Shown here: piece after piece, positions 1 through 6,547 of the stretch
Layout: every line of letters starts with the position of its first letter
Position numbering within the stretch: position 1 is the first letter of the stretch
Source: JBDTGE01 sp050742975
GTDB taxonomy: Bacteria; Actinomycetota; Actinomycetes; Mycobacteriales; Jatrophihabitantaceae
Direction of reading: 5' to 3'
Length of the DNA stretch: 64,000 nucleotides
Assembly: GCA_050742975.1 (NCBI GenBank)
Contig: JBOGDQ010000225.1
Span: 1-64,000 of the forward strand
The notes under the pieces: generated by a model
What the model was told of the DNA's origin: nothing
Database searches by the model: none
What the model saw: the letters and a program-made list of their open reading frames with translations, nothing else
Made by a program: the position numbers and the translations under genes

Positions 1-555
1 CTGCTGCACTATGCAGACGGCGAGAAGCGCTACATCATCGCGCCGACCAAGCTGCAGCAGGGCGACCGGATCGAGAACGGCCCGTCGGCCGACATCAAGC
101 CTGGCAACAACCTGCCGCTGCGCAACATCCCGACCGGTACGGTCATCCACTGCATCGAGCTTCGGCCCGGTGGCGGTGCGAAGATCGCTCGTTCGGCCGG
201 CGCACGCGTTCAGCTCGTCGCCAAGGACGGTCCTTACGCCCAGCTGCGTATGCCGTCCGGTGAGATCCGCAATGTCGACGTGCGCTGCCGCGCAACGGTC
301 GGCGAGGTGGGCAACGCCGAGCAGTCGAACATCAACTGGGGCAAGGCCGGCCGCATGCGCTGGAAGGGCAAGCGCCCGACCGTCCGCGGTGTCGCGATGA
401 ACCCGGTCGACCACCCGCACGGCGGTGGTGAGGGCAAGACGTCCGGAGGCCGGCACCCGGTGAACCCGAACGGCAAGCCCGAGGGTCGCACCCGTCGCCG
501 CAAGGCCAGCGACCAGCTGATCGTCCGCCGCCGTCGTACGAACAAGAAGAGGTAG
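1..555 (+). CDS. rplB: 50S ribosomal protein L2 (uL2), 3' part
   Basis: The reading frame is open from base 1, so this is the C-terminal part (184 residues) of L2. L2 binds 23S rRNA close to the peptidyl-transferase centre and is needed for subunit joining. Visible family marks are the AMNPVDHPHGGGEGK block, containing the conserved functional histidine, and the basic RRRKASDQLIVRRRRTNKKR-like tail. It is the first gene of an unbroken ribosomal run and ends 6 bases before rpsS, whose ribosome-binding site lies inside the last codons. The 5' end is outside the window. Confidence 0.98.
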   Translation: MLHYADGEKRYIIAPTKLQQGDRIENGPSADIKPGNNLPLRNIPTGTVIHCIELRPGGGAKIARSAGARVQLVAKDGPYAQLRMPSGEIRNVDVRCRATVGEVGNAEQSNINWGKAGRMRWKGKRPTVRGVAMNPVDHPHGGGEGKTSGGRHPVNPNGKPEGRTRRRKASDQLIVRRRRTNKKR

Positions 556-561
556 TAACCG

Positions 562-843
562 ATGCCACGCTCGCTGAAGAAGGGCCCGTTCGTCGACGAC
601 CACCTGTTGAAGAAGGTCGACGTCCAGAACGACAAGGGCTCCAAGAACGTGATCAAGACCTGGTCGCGGCGCTCGACGATCATCCCGGACATGCTCGGGC
701 ACACGATCGCCGTGCACGACGGCCGCAAGCACGTCCCGGTGTTCGTCACCGAGGGCATGGTCGGACACAAGCTCGGCGAGTTCGCCCCCACGCGGACCTT
801 CAAGGGCCACATCAGGGACGACCGTCGCGCGCGGCGTGGCTGA
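562..843 (+). CDS. rpsS: 30S ribosomal protein S19 (uS19)
   Basis: This 93-residue protein begins MPRSLKKGPF and carries the family core WSRRSTIIPDMLGHTIAVHDGRKHVPVFVTEGMVGHKLGEF (quoted only as landmarks across residues 34-74). S19 forms a complex with S13 in the head of the small subunit and contacts the A-site tRNA region. Length is normal for the family. It is co-transcribed with rplB upstream and followed by a small open frame and rplV. Confidence 0.98.
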   Translation: MPRSLKKGPFVDDHLLKKVDVQNDKGSKNVIKTWSRRSTIIPDMLGHTIAVHDGRKHVPVFVTEGMVGHKLGEFAPTRTFKGHIRDDRRARRG

Positions 844-860
844 GTAGCGGAGAGACACAG

Positions 861-899
861 ATGAGAACGAGCGACACTTGTGGAGCGAGCAATGACTGA
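861..899 (+). CDS. possible 12-codon mini-cistron before rplV
   Basis: An ATG at 861 has a good ribosome-binding site (GGAGAG, 849-854) and opens a 12-codon frame (MRTSDTCGASND) ending TGA at 897-899, eight bases into the chosen rplV start. The rplV ribosome-binding site (GGAG) lies inside it. The architecture matches the coupled mini-cistrons elsewhere in this operon, and Thr3 and Cys7 match the 3217 copy, but the peptide is too short to prove relationship. It could equally be non-coding. Confidence 0.35.
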   Translation: MRTSDTCGASND

Positions 900-1296
900 G
901 CCACACACCGACGAGGTGCGTACCGCGTTCGCGCGGGCGACCCACGTGCGCGTGACGCCGATGAAGGCACGCCGCGTCATCGACCTCATCCGGGACATGC
1001 CGGCACAGCAGGCGCTGTCGACGCTGAAGTTCGCTCCGCAGGCCGCCAGCGAGCCGGTCGCGAAGGTGCTGGCGAGCGCGATCGCGAACGCCGAGCACAA
1101 CTTCTCGCTCGACCCCGAGACCCTGGTGATCTCGCGGGCCTACGTCGACGAGGGCGCCACGCTCAAGAGATTCCGGCCGCGCGCGCAGGGACGGGCGTAC
1201 CGCATCCGCAAGCGCACCAGCCACATCACGATCGAGGTCGAGAGCGTCGAGGTAGTACCCACGGCGCGCAGGTCACAGAAGGGACGGACTCGCTGA
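892..1296 (+). CDS. rplV: 50S ribosomal protein L22 (uL22)
   Basis: This is a 134-residue L22; its beta-hairpin lines the peptide exit tunnel. Family landmarks are RVTPMKARRVIDLIR near residue 20 and the C-terminal hairpin region (LKRFRPRAQGRAYRIRKRTSHI, residues about 93-114). The ATG at 892 was chosen because GGAG precedes it at normal spacing; a GTG at 880 in the same frame would add four residues. The stop overlaps the rpsC start (TGATG), indicating translational coupling. Confidence 0.96.
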   Translation: MTEPHTDEVRTAFARATHVRVTPMKARRVIDLIRDMPAQQALSTLKFAPQAASEPVAKVLASAIANAEHNFSLDPETLVISRAYVDEGATLKRFRPRAQGRAYRIRKRTSHITIEVESVEVVPTARRSQKGRTR

Positions 1297-2336
1297 TGGG
1301 TCAGAAGGTCAACCCCAACGGGTTCCGCCTCGGCATCACCACCGACTGGAAGAGTCGCTGGTTCGCCGACAAGCAGTACGCCGAGTACGTCAAGGAGGAC
1401 GTCGCGATCCGGCGCCTCATGTCCAAGGGCATGGAGCGCGCGGGCATCGCCAAGGTAGAGATCGAGCGCACCCGTGACCGGGTCCGCGTCGACATCCACA
1501 CCGCCCGGCCGGGCATCGTCATCGGCCGCCGCGGCGCCGAGGCCGATCGCATCCGAGGCGAGCTGGAGAAGCTCACCGGCAAGCAGGTGCAGCTGAACAT
1601 CCTCGAGGTGAAGAACCCCGAGGGTGACGCCCAGCTGGTCGCGCAGGGCGTCGCTGAGCAGCTCTCGAACCGGGTCAGCTTTCGCCGCGCGATGCGCAAG
1701 AGCATGCAGTCCACGCTCAAGAGCCCGGGCGTCAAGGGCATCCGGGTGCAGTGCTCGGGCCGCCTCGGTGGCGCCGAGATGGCCCGTACCGAATCGTATT
1801 CGGACGGGCGCGTGCCGCTCCACACGATGCGCGCCGACATCGACTACGGCTTCTACGAGGCTCGCACCACCTTCGGCCGGATCGGCGTCAAGGTCTGGAT
1901 CTACAAGGGTGAGGTGCCGACGGGCGGCCGCGCCGAGCGCGAGGCCGCCGTTGCTGCCGAGGCGCTGCGCCAGCGCCGCGACCGTCCCGCCGCCGGCAGC
2001 CGGCCACGCCGTTCCGGTTCGCAGGGGACGACCGGTGTGAGCACCGACGCAGGCCGCGCGGCCACCGCGGGCGAGCCGACCGAGGTGCAGTCCGCGCCGA
2101 TCGTCTCCGAGGCCGAGGCAGCCGCCGAGATCGCCACCGACGCTCCCACTGCGGTGACGACCGAGATCGCGGCCGAGGCCACCGAGGCGCCAGCCAACGC
2201 GGCACCCGCCGAGGCTCCGGCCGAAGCGGCGACCCAGGCGCCGGCCGAAGCGCCATCCGAGGCACCCGCCGAGGCTCCGGCCGAGGCCACCACGGAGGCA
2301 GCGACTGACGCCACCACCGAATCGACGGAGAGCTGA
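1296..2336 (+). CDS. rpsC: 30S ribosomal protein S3 (uS3) with long Ala/Glu/Pro/Thr tail
   Basis: S3 shapes the mRNA entry channel of the small subunit. Residues 1-210 are canonical, with the KH-domain GRRG loop (VIGRRGAEADR) and the C-terminal IYKGEVPTGGR end of the core. About 135 extra residues follow: a basic stretch, then a low-complexity acidic tail of repeated APAEAPAEA-type units. Total 346 residues against roughly 210-280 for most relatives. The tail is in frame with normal codon use, so it is probably translated; its role is unknown. It starts coupled to rplV and ends 3 bases before rplP. Confidence 0.97.
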   Translation: MGQKVNPNGFRLGITTDWKSRWFADKQYAEYVKEDVAIRRLMSKGMERAGIAKVEIERTRDRVRVDIHTARPGIVIGRRGAEADRIRGELEKLTGKQVQLNILEVKNPEGDAQLVAQGVAEQLSNRVSFRRAMRKSMQSTLKSPGVKGIRVQCSGRLGGAEMARTESYSDGRVPLHTMRADIDYGFYEARTTFGRIGVKVWIYKGEVPTGGRAEREAAVAAEALRQRRDRPAAGSRPRRSGSQGTTGVSTDAGRAATAGEPTEVQSAPIVSEAEAAAEIATDAPTAVTTEIAAEATEAPANAAPAEAPAEAATQAPAEAPSEAPAEAPAEATTEAATDATTESTES

Positions 2337-2339
2337 GTC

Positions 2340-2759
2340 ATGCTCATCCCACGCAAGGTCAAGCACCGCAAGCAGCACCATCCCAGCCGCAAGGGTGCCG
2401 CATCCGGCGGCACCCGGGTCGCGTTCGGCGAGTTCGGCATCCAGGCGCTGGAGCCGGCCTACCTGACGAACCGGCAGATCGAGTCGGCCCGTATCGCCAT
2501 CAACCGGCACATCCGCCGTGGTGGCAAGGTGTGGATCAACGTCTACCCCGACCGGCCGCTCACCAAGAAGCCGGCCGAGACCCGGATGGGCTCGGGCAAG
2601 GGCTCGCCGGAGTGGTGGATCGCCAACGTCAAGCCTGGGCGCGTGCTGTTCGAGCTCTCCTACCCCAACGAGGTCGTTGCCCGCGAGGCGCTGACCCGTG
2701 CGATCCACAAGCTTCCGATGAAGTGCCGGATCGTCAAGCGTGAAGCAGGTGATTTCTGA
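2340..2759 (+). CDS. rplP: 50S ribosomal protein L16 (uL16)
   Basis: This is a 139-residue L16, which sits at the A-site/tRNA elbow of the large subunit. The MLIPRKVKHRKQHHP start, GGTRVAFGEFG motif and RMGSGKGSPEWWIANVKPGR stretch are diagnostic, and length is normal. Its TGA stop (2757-2759) shares its A with the ATG of the first tandem mini-cistron, so ribosomes finishing L16 meet a new start at once. Confidence 0.98.
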   Translation: MLIPRKVKHRKQHHPSRKGAASGGTRVAFGEFGIQALEPAYLTNRQIESARIAINRHIRRGGKVWINVYPDRPLTKKPAETRMGSGKGSPEWWIANVKPGRVLFELSYPNEVVAREALTRAIHKLPMKCRIVKREAGDF

Positions 2760-2824
2760 TGGCAACCGGAGTAAACACTCACCTCCGCTTCGCGGACCAG
2801 GTCGTACAGGCAGGGGTCCGCTGA
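2759..2824 (+). CDS. tandem mini-cistron, copy 1 (21 codons)
   Basis: A 21-codon frame starts on the ATG overlapping the rplP stop and ends on a TGA overlapping the ATG of copy 2. The peptide begins MATGVNTHLRFADQ. Seen directly: three head-to-tail copies of this unit between rplP and rpmC. It fits the shared pattern M-x-T-x-x-N-x-x-x-R-F-A found at three other ribosomal junctions. It contains a hairpin (TCCGC-TTC-GCGGA). Function unknown; a translational-coupling spacer or leader-type peptide is inferred. Confidence 0.65.
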   Translation: MATGVNTHLRFADQVVQAGVR

Positions 2825-2889
2825 TGGCAACCGGAGTAAACACTCACCTCCGCTTCGCGGACCAGGTCGTACAGGCAGGGGTGCGCTGA
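2824..2889 (+). CDS. tandem mini-cistron, copy 2 (21 codons)
   Basis: This is the second head-to-tail unit and encodes exactly the same peptide as copy 1. The only base change between the units is GTC to GTG in the penultimate codon, which is synonymous. Start and stop overlap the neighbouring units as TGATG. The GCAGGGG near its 3' end is a modest ribosome-binding site for the next start. Confidence 0.62.
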   Translation: MATGVNTHLRFADQVVQAGVR

Positions 2890-2954
2890 TGGCAACCGGA
2901 GTAAACACTCACCTCCGCTTCGCGGACCAGGTCGTACAGGCAGGGGTGCGCTGA
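2889..2954 (+). CDS. tandem mini-cistron, copy 3 (21 codons)
   Basis: This third unit is identical in DNA to copy 2. Its TGA overlaps the rpmC ATG (TGATG at 2952-2956), so L29 translation probably depends on termination and restart after this peptide, or on the weak GCAGGGG site inside it. No other rpmC ribosome-binding site is visible. Confidence 0.62.
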   Translation: MATGVNTHLRFADQVVQAGVR

Positions 2955-3220
2955 TGGCGAGCACTACCACCGCCGAGCTGCGCGAGCTGCACGACGACGA
3001 GCTAGACATCCGTCTGCGCGAGTCCAAGGAGGAGCTGTTCAACCTGCGCTTCCAGATGGCCACCGGGCAGTTGGACAACAACCGGCGACTGCGCACCGTG
3101 CGCCACGACATCGCGCGGATCTACACGATCCTGCACGAGCGTGAGCTCGGCCTGTCGGTCGCCCCGGAGCACGCACCGGAGCAAGCACCAGCGCAAGCCA
3201 GTGAGGGTGTCACAGCATGA
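2954..3220 (+). CDS. rpmC: 50S ribosomal protein L29 (uL29)
   Basis: This is an 88-residue L29, at the tunnel exit where chaperones and SRP dock. The core (LRELHDDELDIRLRESKEELFNLRFQ, then RRLRTVRHDIARIYTILHERE) is typical; after residue 65 a short Ala/Glu/Pro/Gln-rich tail (EHAPEQAPAQASEG) extends it beyond the usual 65-75 residues. It starts on the TGATG of mini-cistron copy 3 and its stop overlaps the next mini-cistron start (ATGA at 3217). Confidence 0.97.
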   Translation: MASTTTAELRELHDDELDIRLRESKEELFNLRFQMATGQLDNNRRLRTVRHDIARIYTILHERELGLSVAPEHAPEQAPAQASEGVTA

Positions 3221-3279
3221 GCACCCCACGAAACTGCTCCGCAAGATGCGCTCCGCACTTTCGAGGAGACCCCGCATGA
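3217..3279 (+). CDS. coupled mini-cistron between rpmC and rpsQ (20 codons)
   Basis: The ATG at 3217 overlaps the rpmC stop (ATGA) and the TGA at 3277 overlaps the rpsQ ATG (ATGA at 3276). The 20-residue peptide starts MSTPRNCSARCA, matching the mini-cistron pattern at positions 1, 3, 6, 10 and 12. GAGGAG at 3263-3268, inside the frame, is the ribosome-binding site for rpsQ. This is a diverged member of the family, with Cys replacing Phe at position 11 and no clear hairpin. Confidence 0.6.
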   Translation: MSTPRNCSARCAPHFRGDPA

Positions 3280-3551
3280 CAGAGACAGAAGCAGCGCGTC
3301 GCGACTCGTTCCGCAAGACCCGCGAAGGACTGGTCGTGAGCGACAAGATGGACAAGACCGTCGTGGTCGCCGTCGAGGACCGCGTCAAGCACGCGCTCTA
3401 CGGCAAGGTGCTGCGCCGCACCAACAAGCTCAAGGCGCATGACGAGACCAACGCGGTCGGCGTCGGCGACCGGGTCCTGATCATGGAGACCCGCCCGATG
3501 TCGGCGACCAAGCGCTGGCGCGTCGTCGAAGTGCTCGAGAAGGCCAAGTAA
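3276..3551 (+). CDS. rpsQ: 30S ribosomal protein S17 (uS17)
   Basis: This is a 91-residue S17, a primary 16S rRNA binder in the OB-fold family. REGLVVSDKMDKTVVVAVEDRV, KHALYGKVLRRTNKLKAHDE and GDRVLIMETRPMSATKRWRVVEV are diagnostic landmarks along residues 16-87. The ATG at 3276 was chosen because it has the GAGGAG site and overlaps the preceding mini-cistron stop; longer in-frame starts would run through rpmC. Confidence 0.97.
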   Translation: MTETEAARRDSFRKTREGLVVSDKMDKTVVVAVEDRVKHALYGKVLRRTNKLKAHDETNAVGVGDRVLIMETRPMSATKRWRVVEVLEKAK

Positions 3552-3618
3552 GCCACGAAGCCGGTATCGCCGGGCTCCGCCCGGGACGTACCGACTTGAA
3601 GAAGGATCTGGAGTCGAA
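3552..3618 (+). other. rpsQ-rplN gap with hairpin and possible TTG mini-frame
   Basis: This 67-base gap contains a perfect hairpin (CCGGGC-TCC-GCCCGG, 3570-3584). Behind it a TTG at 3596 opens an eight-codon frame (start codon plus KKDLESK) whose TGA overlaps the rplN GTG (GTGA at 3619), with the rplN ribosome-binding site (GGAG) inside. The arrangement copies the neighbouring mini-cistrons, but the weak start codon makes translation uncertain. Confidence 0.4.
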
Positions 3619-3987
3619 GTGATTCAGCAGGAGTCGCGACTGCGCGTCGCCGACAACACCGGTGCCAAGGAGATCTTGTGCATCCGGGTGATGGGCGGCT
3701 CGGGTCGCCGCTATGCCGGTATCGGCGACATCATCGTCGCGACCGTCAAGGACGCGTTGCCCGGTGCCGGCGTGAAGAAGGGTGACGTCGTCAAGGCCGT
3801 GATCGTCCGCACCGTCAAGGAGCGCCGCCGCCCGGACGGCAGCTACATCCGCTTCGACGAGAACGCCGCTGTCCTGATCAAGGCCGACGGCGAGCCGCGC
3901 GGCACCCGCATCTTCGGCCCGGTCGGCCGCGAGCTGCGTGACAAGAAGTTCATGAAGATCATCTCTCTCGCACCCGAGGTGCTGTGA
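3619..3987 (+). CDS. rplN: 50S ribosomal protein L14 (uL14)
   Basis: This is a 122-residue L14, which forms an intersubunit bridge and binds the silencing factor RsfS. MIQQESRLRVADNTGAKEI, KKGDVVKAVIVRTVKERRRPDGSYI and FGPVGRELRDKKFMKIISLAPEVL-type blocks are seen in order; length is exactly typical. The GTG start has GGAG seven bases upstream. It is classically the first gene of the spc operon, but here no promoter is obvious in the short gap. Confidence 0.98.
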   Translation: MIQQESRLRVADNTGAKEILCIRVMGGSGRRYAGIGDIIVATVKDALPGAGVKKGDVVKAVIVRTVKERRRPDGSYIRFDENAAVLIKADGEPRGTRIFGPVGRELRDKKFMKIISLAPEVL

Positions 3988-3991
3988 CGTT

Positions 3992-4309
3992 ATGAAGATC
4001 AAGAAGGGCGACGAGGTCGTCGTCATCGCGGGCAAGGAACGCGGCGTGAAGGGCAAGGTCATCGCGGCCGACCCGATCACCAACCGGGTGGTCATCGAGG
4101 GCGTCAACCGGGTCAAGAAGCACACCCGGCTGAGCACGACCGCACGCGGTGCCAAGTCAGGCGGCATCGAGCACGTCGAGGCGGCCATTAGCGCCAGCAA
4201 CGTCATGGTGATCGACGGGGACGGCAAGGCCACCCGCGTCGGCTACCGGCGCGATGACGAGAGCGGAAAGAACGTGCGCGTGTCGCGCCGTTCGGGAAAG
4301 GATCTGTGA
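3992..4309 (+). CDS. rplX: 50S ribosomal protein L24 (uL24)
   Basis: This is a 105-residue L24, an assembly initiator of the large subunit with a KOW motif (KKGDEVVVIAGKERGVKGKVI, residues 3-23). GVNRVKKHTR and GGIEHVEAAISASNVM follow as expected. It starts 4 bases after rplN and its TGA overlaps the rplE ATG (TGATG). Confidence 0.97.
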   Translation: MKIKKGDEVVVIAGKERGVKGKVIAADPITNRVVIEGVNRVKKHTRLSTTARGAKSGGIEHVEAAISASNVMVIDGDGKATRVGYRRDDESGKNVRVSRRSGKDL

Positions 4310-4881
4310 TGAGCGCGCCCGCTACCGAAGTGCCCACGCCGCGGCTGAAGACGCGCTACCGCGAGCAGATCGCGCCCGCGCTGAAGGAGCAGTTCTCCTA
4401 CGGCAACGCGATGCAGGTCCCCGGACTGGTCAAGATCGTCGTCAACATGGGCGTCGGCCAGGCAGCGAAGGACAGCAAGCTCATGGACGGCGCCGTCCGC
4501 GACCTGACGCTGATCACCGGCCAGAAGCCGCTCGTGCAGAAGGCCCGCAAGTCCATCGCGCAGTTCAAGCTGCGCGAGGGCATGCCGATCGGGGCGAAGG
4601 TCACGCTGCGCAACGACCGGATGTGGGAGTTCCTGGACCGGCTGCTCTCGCTCGCCCTGCCCCGCATCCGTGACTTCCGCGGCCTGTCGGACCAGCAGTT
4701 CGACGGCAACGGCAACTACACCTTCGGCCTGACCGAGCAGTCGATGTTCCACGAGATCGACCCAGACTCGATCGACCGCACCCGTGGCATGGACATCACC
4801 GTGGTCACGTCGGCCAAGACCGATGACGAGGGACGCGCGCTGCTCAAAGCACTCGGCTTCCCCTTTAAGGAGAACAGCTGA
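4309..4881 (+). CDS. rplE: 50S ribosomal protein L5 (uL5)
   Basis: This is a 190-residue L5, the 5S rRNA binder of the central protuberance. RLKTRYREQIAPALKEQF, KIVVNMGVGQAAKDSKL, TGQKPLVQKARKSIAQFKLREGMPIG and RTRGMDITVVTSA are canonical. The ATG at 4309 overlaps the rplX stop; a GTG three bases earlier is possible. The 3' end, AAGGAGAACAGCTGATG, includes a strong ribosome-binding site for the following mini-cistron. Confidence 0.97.
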   Translation: MSAPATEVPTPRLKTRYREQIAPALKEQFSYGNAMQVPGLVKIVVNMGVGQAAKDSKLMDGAVRDLTLITGQKPLVQKARKSIAQFKLREGMPIGAKVTLRNDRMWEFLDRLLSLALPRIRDFRGLSDQQFDGNGNYTFGLTEQSMFHEIDPDSIDRTRGMDITVVTSAKTDDEGRALLKALGFPFKENS

Positions 4882-4946
4882 TGGCAACCGGAGTAAACGC
4901 TCACCCCCGCTTCGCGGGTCAGCTGCGAGATGGAGGGCTGATCTGA
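4881..4946 (+). CDS. coupled mini-cistron between rplE and rpsN (21 codons)
   Basis: The ATG shares its A with the rplE stop, and the TGA (4944-4946) shares its A with the rpsN ATG. The peptide begins MATGVNAHPRFAGQ, clearly homologous to the rplP-rpmC copies (same first six residues, RFA-x-Q conserved). GGAGGG near its 3' end is the ribosome-binding site of rpsN. The central hairpin is CCCGC-TTC-GCGGG, so a T-A pair of the other copies is replaced by C-G, a compensating change. Confidence 0.68.
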   Translation: MATGVNAHPRFAGQLRDGGLI

Positions 4947-5131
4947 TGGCGAAGACTGCCCTTAAGAACAAGGCCGCCCGAACCCCGAAGTTCGCCGTCC
5001 GCGGGTACAGCCGCTGCCAGCGCTGCGGCCGTTCGCACTCGGTGTACCGCAAGTTCGGCCTGTGCCGGATCTGCCTGCGCGAGATGGCCCACGCCGGCGA
5101 ACTGCCCGGCGTCACCAAGTCCTCCTGGTAG
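4946..5131 (+). CDS. rpsN: 30S ribosomal protein S14, type Z (zinc-binding)
   Basis: This is a 61-residue S14 with the two CxxC pairs of the zinc form (CQRC and CRIC, residues about 24-43). It sits in the small-subunit head. Actinobacteria typically keep this zinc form in the spc operon and a zinc-free paralogue elsewhere under Zur control. Translation starts on the TGATG overlap with the mini-cistron. Confidence 0.97.
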   Translation: MAKTALKNKAARTPKFAVRGYSRCQRCGRSHSVYRKFGLCRICLREMAHAGELPGVTKSSW

Positions 5132-5188
5132 TACCACCCAACCTTCGCGGAAGGCCTTCGGGAACCATCGCGAGAAAGAAGTCCGCTC

Positions 5189-5596
5189 ATGACCATGACC
5201 GATCCGATCGCAGACATGCTCACCCGTCTGCGCAACGCGAACTCGGCATTCCACGACGACGTCGCGATGCCGCACTCCAAGCTCAAGGGTCACATCGCCG
5301 AGATCCTCAAGCAGGAGGGCTACATCGCCGGCTTCCGTGTCGTCGATGCACCCGAGGGCCAGCCCGGCCGGGTCCTGACCCTGGACCTGAAGTACGGGCC
5401 CAACCGGGAGCGCAGCATCGCCGGCGTGCGGCGGGTGTCCAAGCCGGGCCTTCGCGTGTACGCCAAGTCGACCGGCCTGCCGCGCGTCCTCGGCGGTCTC
5501 GGCACCGCAATCTTGTCCACATCGTCCGGCCTGCTGACCGACAAGCAGGCGGCCAAGCGCGGAGTAGGCGGAGAAGTTCTCGCCTACGTCTGGTAA
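5189..5596 (+). CDS. rpsH: 30S ribosomal protein S8 (uS8)
   Basis: This is a 135-residue S8 (133 if ATG 5195 is used). DPIADMLTRLRNAN, SKLKGHIAEILKQEGYI and STSSGLLTDKQAAKRGVGGEVLAYVW identify it. S8 binds the central domain of 16S rRNA and in enterobacteria represses its own operon. The 57-base gap before it holds a small hairpin (CCTTC-GCG-GAAGG near 5142-5154) and AGAAAG before the start, but no overlapping mini-cistron. Confidence 0.97.
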   Translation: MTMTDPIADMLTRLRNANSAFHDDVAMPHSKLKGHIAEILKQEGYIAGFRVVDAPEGQPGRVLTLDLKYGPNRERSIAGVRRVSKPGLRVYAKSTGLPRVLGGLGTAILSTSSGLLTDKQAAKRGVGGEVLAYVW

Positions 5597-5606
5597 GGAG
5601 CTTGAC

Positions 5607-6149
5607 ATGAGTCGCATCGGCAAGCTGCCGGTCGTCGTACCGTCCGGCGTCGACATCACCATCGAGGGCCAGCAGGTCACGGTCAAGGGCCCGAAGGGCA
5701 CGCTCAGCCACGTCGTTTCCGAGCCGATCACGGTCGCCCGCAGCGACGACGGCGCCATCGCCGTCACCCGTCCGGACGACGAGCGCGAGTCGAAGTCGCT
5801 GCACGGCCTGTCGCGCACGCTGATCGCGAACATGGTCACGGGCGTGACCGAGGGCTATGTCAAGACCCTCGAGATCGTCGGCACCGGCTACCGGGTGGTG
5901 GCCAAGGGCAGCGACCTCGAGTTCGCCCTGGGGTTCTCGCACCCGGTCCTGGTCTCGGCGCCGGACGGCATCTCGTTCCGTGTCGAGGCACCGACCCGCT
6001 TCGCGGTCGAGGGGATCGACAAGCAGAAGGTCGGCGAAGTGGCCGCCAACATCCGCAAGCTGCGCAAGCCCGACCCGTACAAGGGCAAGGGCGTGCGCTA
6101 CCAGGGTGAGGCCGTTCGTCGTAAGGCTGGAAAGGCCGGTAAGAAATGA
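5607..6149 (+). CDS. rplF: 50S ribosomal protein L6 (uL6)
   Basis: This is a 180-residue L6, near the GTPase-associated centre. MSRIGKLPVVVPSGVDITI, GLSRTLIANMV and the C-terminal PDPYKGKGVRYQGE signature are present. The start has GGAG at 5597-5600. The stop overlaps the rplR ATG (ATGA at 6146). Confidence 0.98.
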   Translation: MSRIGKLPVVVPSGVDITIEGQQVTVKGPKGTLSHVVSEPITVARSDDGAIAVTRPDDERESKSLHGLSRTLIANMVTGVTEGYVKTLEIVGTGYRVVAKGSDLEFALGFSHPVLVSAPDGISFRVEAPTRFAVEGIDKQKVGEVAANIRKLRKPDPYKGKGVRYQGEAVRRKAGKAGKK

Positions 6150-6547
6150 GCGCATCCACGATCGCCAAGCAGGCCCGTCGCTCGGCCGGGGTCTCGGCCA
6201 GCCGCCGGGTCGCCAAGTCCCGCCGTCACTTCCGGCTGCGCAAGAAGGTCGTCGGCAGTGCCGAGCGGCCGCGCCTGGTCATCACCCGCTCGTCGCGGCA
6301 CCTGTTCGCCCAGGTCGTCGACGACAGCAAGGGCGTGACGCTCGCGTCGGTGTCGACGTTCAAACTCGCCGGCCTCACCGACGGGCAGGACAAGACCGCG
6401 CAGGCCAAGCAGGCCGGTGCGCAGCTCGCGGAGGCGGCCAAGGTCGCCGGTGTGAGCAGGGTCGTCTTCGACCGGGGCGGCAACACCTACACCGGCCGGA
6501 TCGCGGCGTTCGCCGACGCGGCTCGCGAAGCCGGATTGGAATTCTGA
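6146..6547 (+). CDS. rplR: 50S ribosomal protein L18 (uL18)
   Basis: This is a 133-residue L18, a 5S rRNA binder. RHFRLRKKVVGSAERPRLVITRSSRHLFAQVVDDSKG and the end stretch VVFDRGGNTYTGRIAAFADAAREAGLEF are typical. It starts on ATGA with rplF and its TGA shares a base with a nine-codon mini-frame. Confidence 0.97.
   Translation: MSASTIAKQARRSAGVSASRRVAKSRRHFRLRKKVVGSAERPRLVITRSSRHLFAQVVDDSKGVTLASVSTFKLAGLTDGQDKTAQAKQAGAQLAEAAKVAGVSRVVFDRGGNTYTGRIAAFADAAREAGLEF

Larger units (their letters stand above)
2756..2950 (+). repeat. 3 x 65-bp tandem repeat between rplP and rpmC
   Basis: Three units (2756-2820, 2821-2885, 2886-2950) differ at one base. Because the period is 65, the frame of each 66-base mini-cistron overlaps its neighbour by one base. 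A single diverged unit with the same layout sits between rplE and rpsN, and another between rplM and rpsI. Copy number at this site may vary between strains. Confidence 0.95.

Noticed and set aside
234..1100. Long minus-strand open frame opposite rplB-rplV
   Set aside because: High-GC genes leave long open frames on the other strand; the sequence has no family features and the plus-strand ribosomal genes are certain.
2340..2340. RNA-leader (riboswitch or protein-binding leader) in the S10/spc region
   Set aside because: Gaps are only a few bases long and hold no known ribosomal leader structure.
1140..2843. 567-codon minus-strand frame opposite rpsC and rplP
   Set aside because: A shadow of the repetitive S3 tail, with Gly/Arg-rich nonsense and no start signal.
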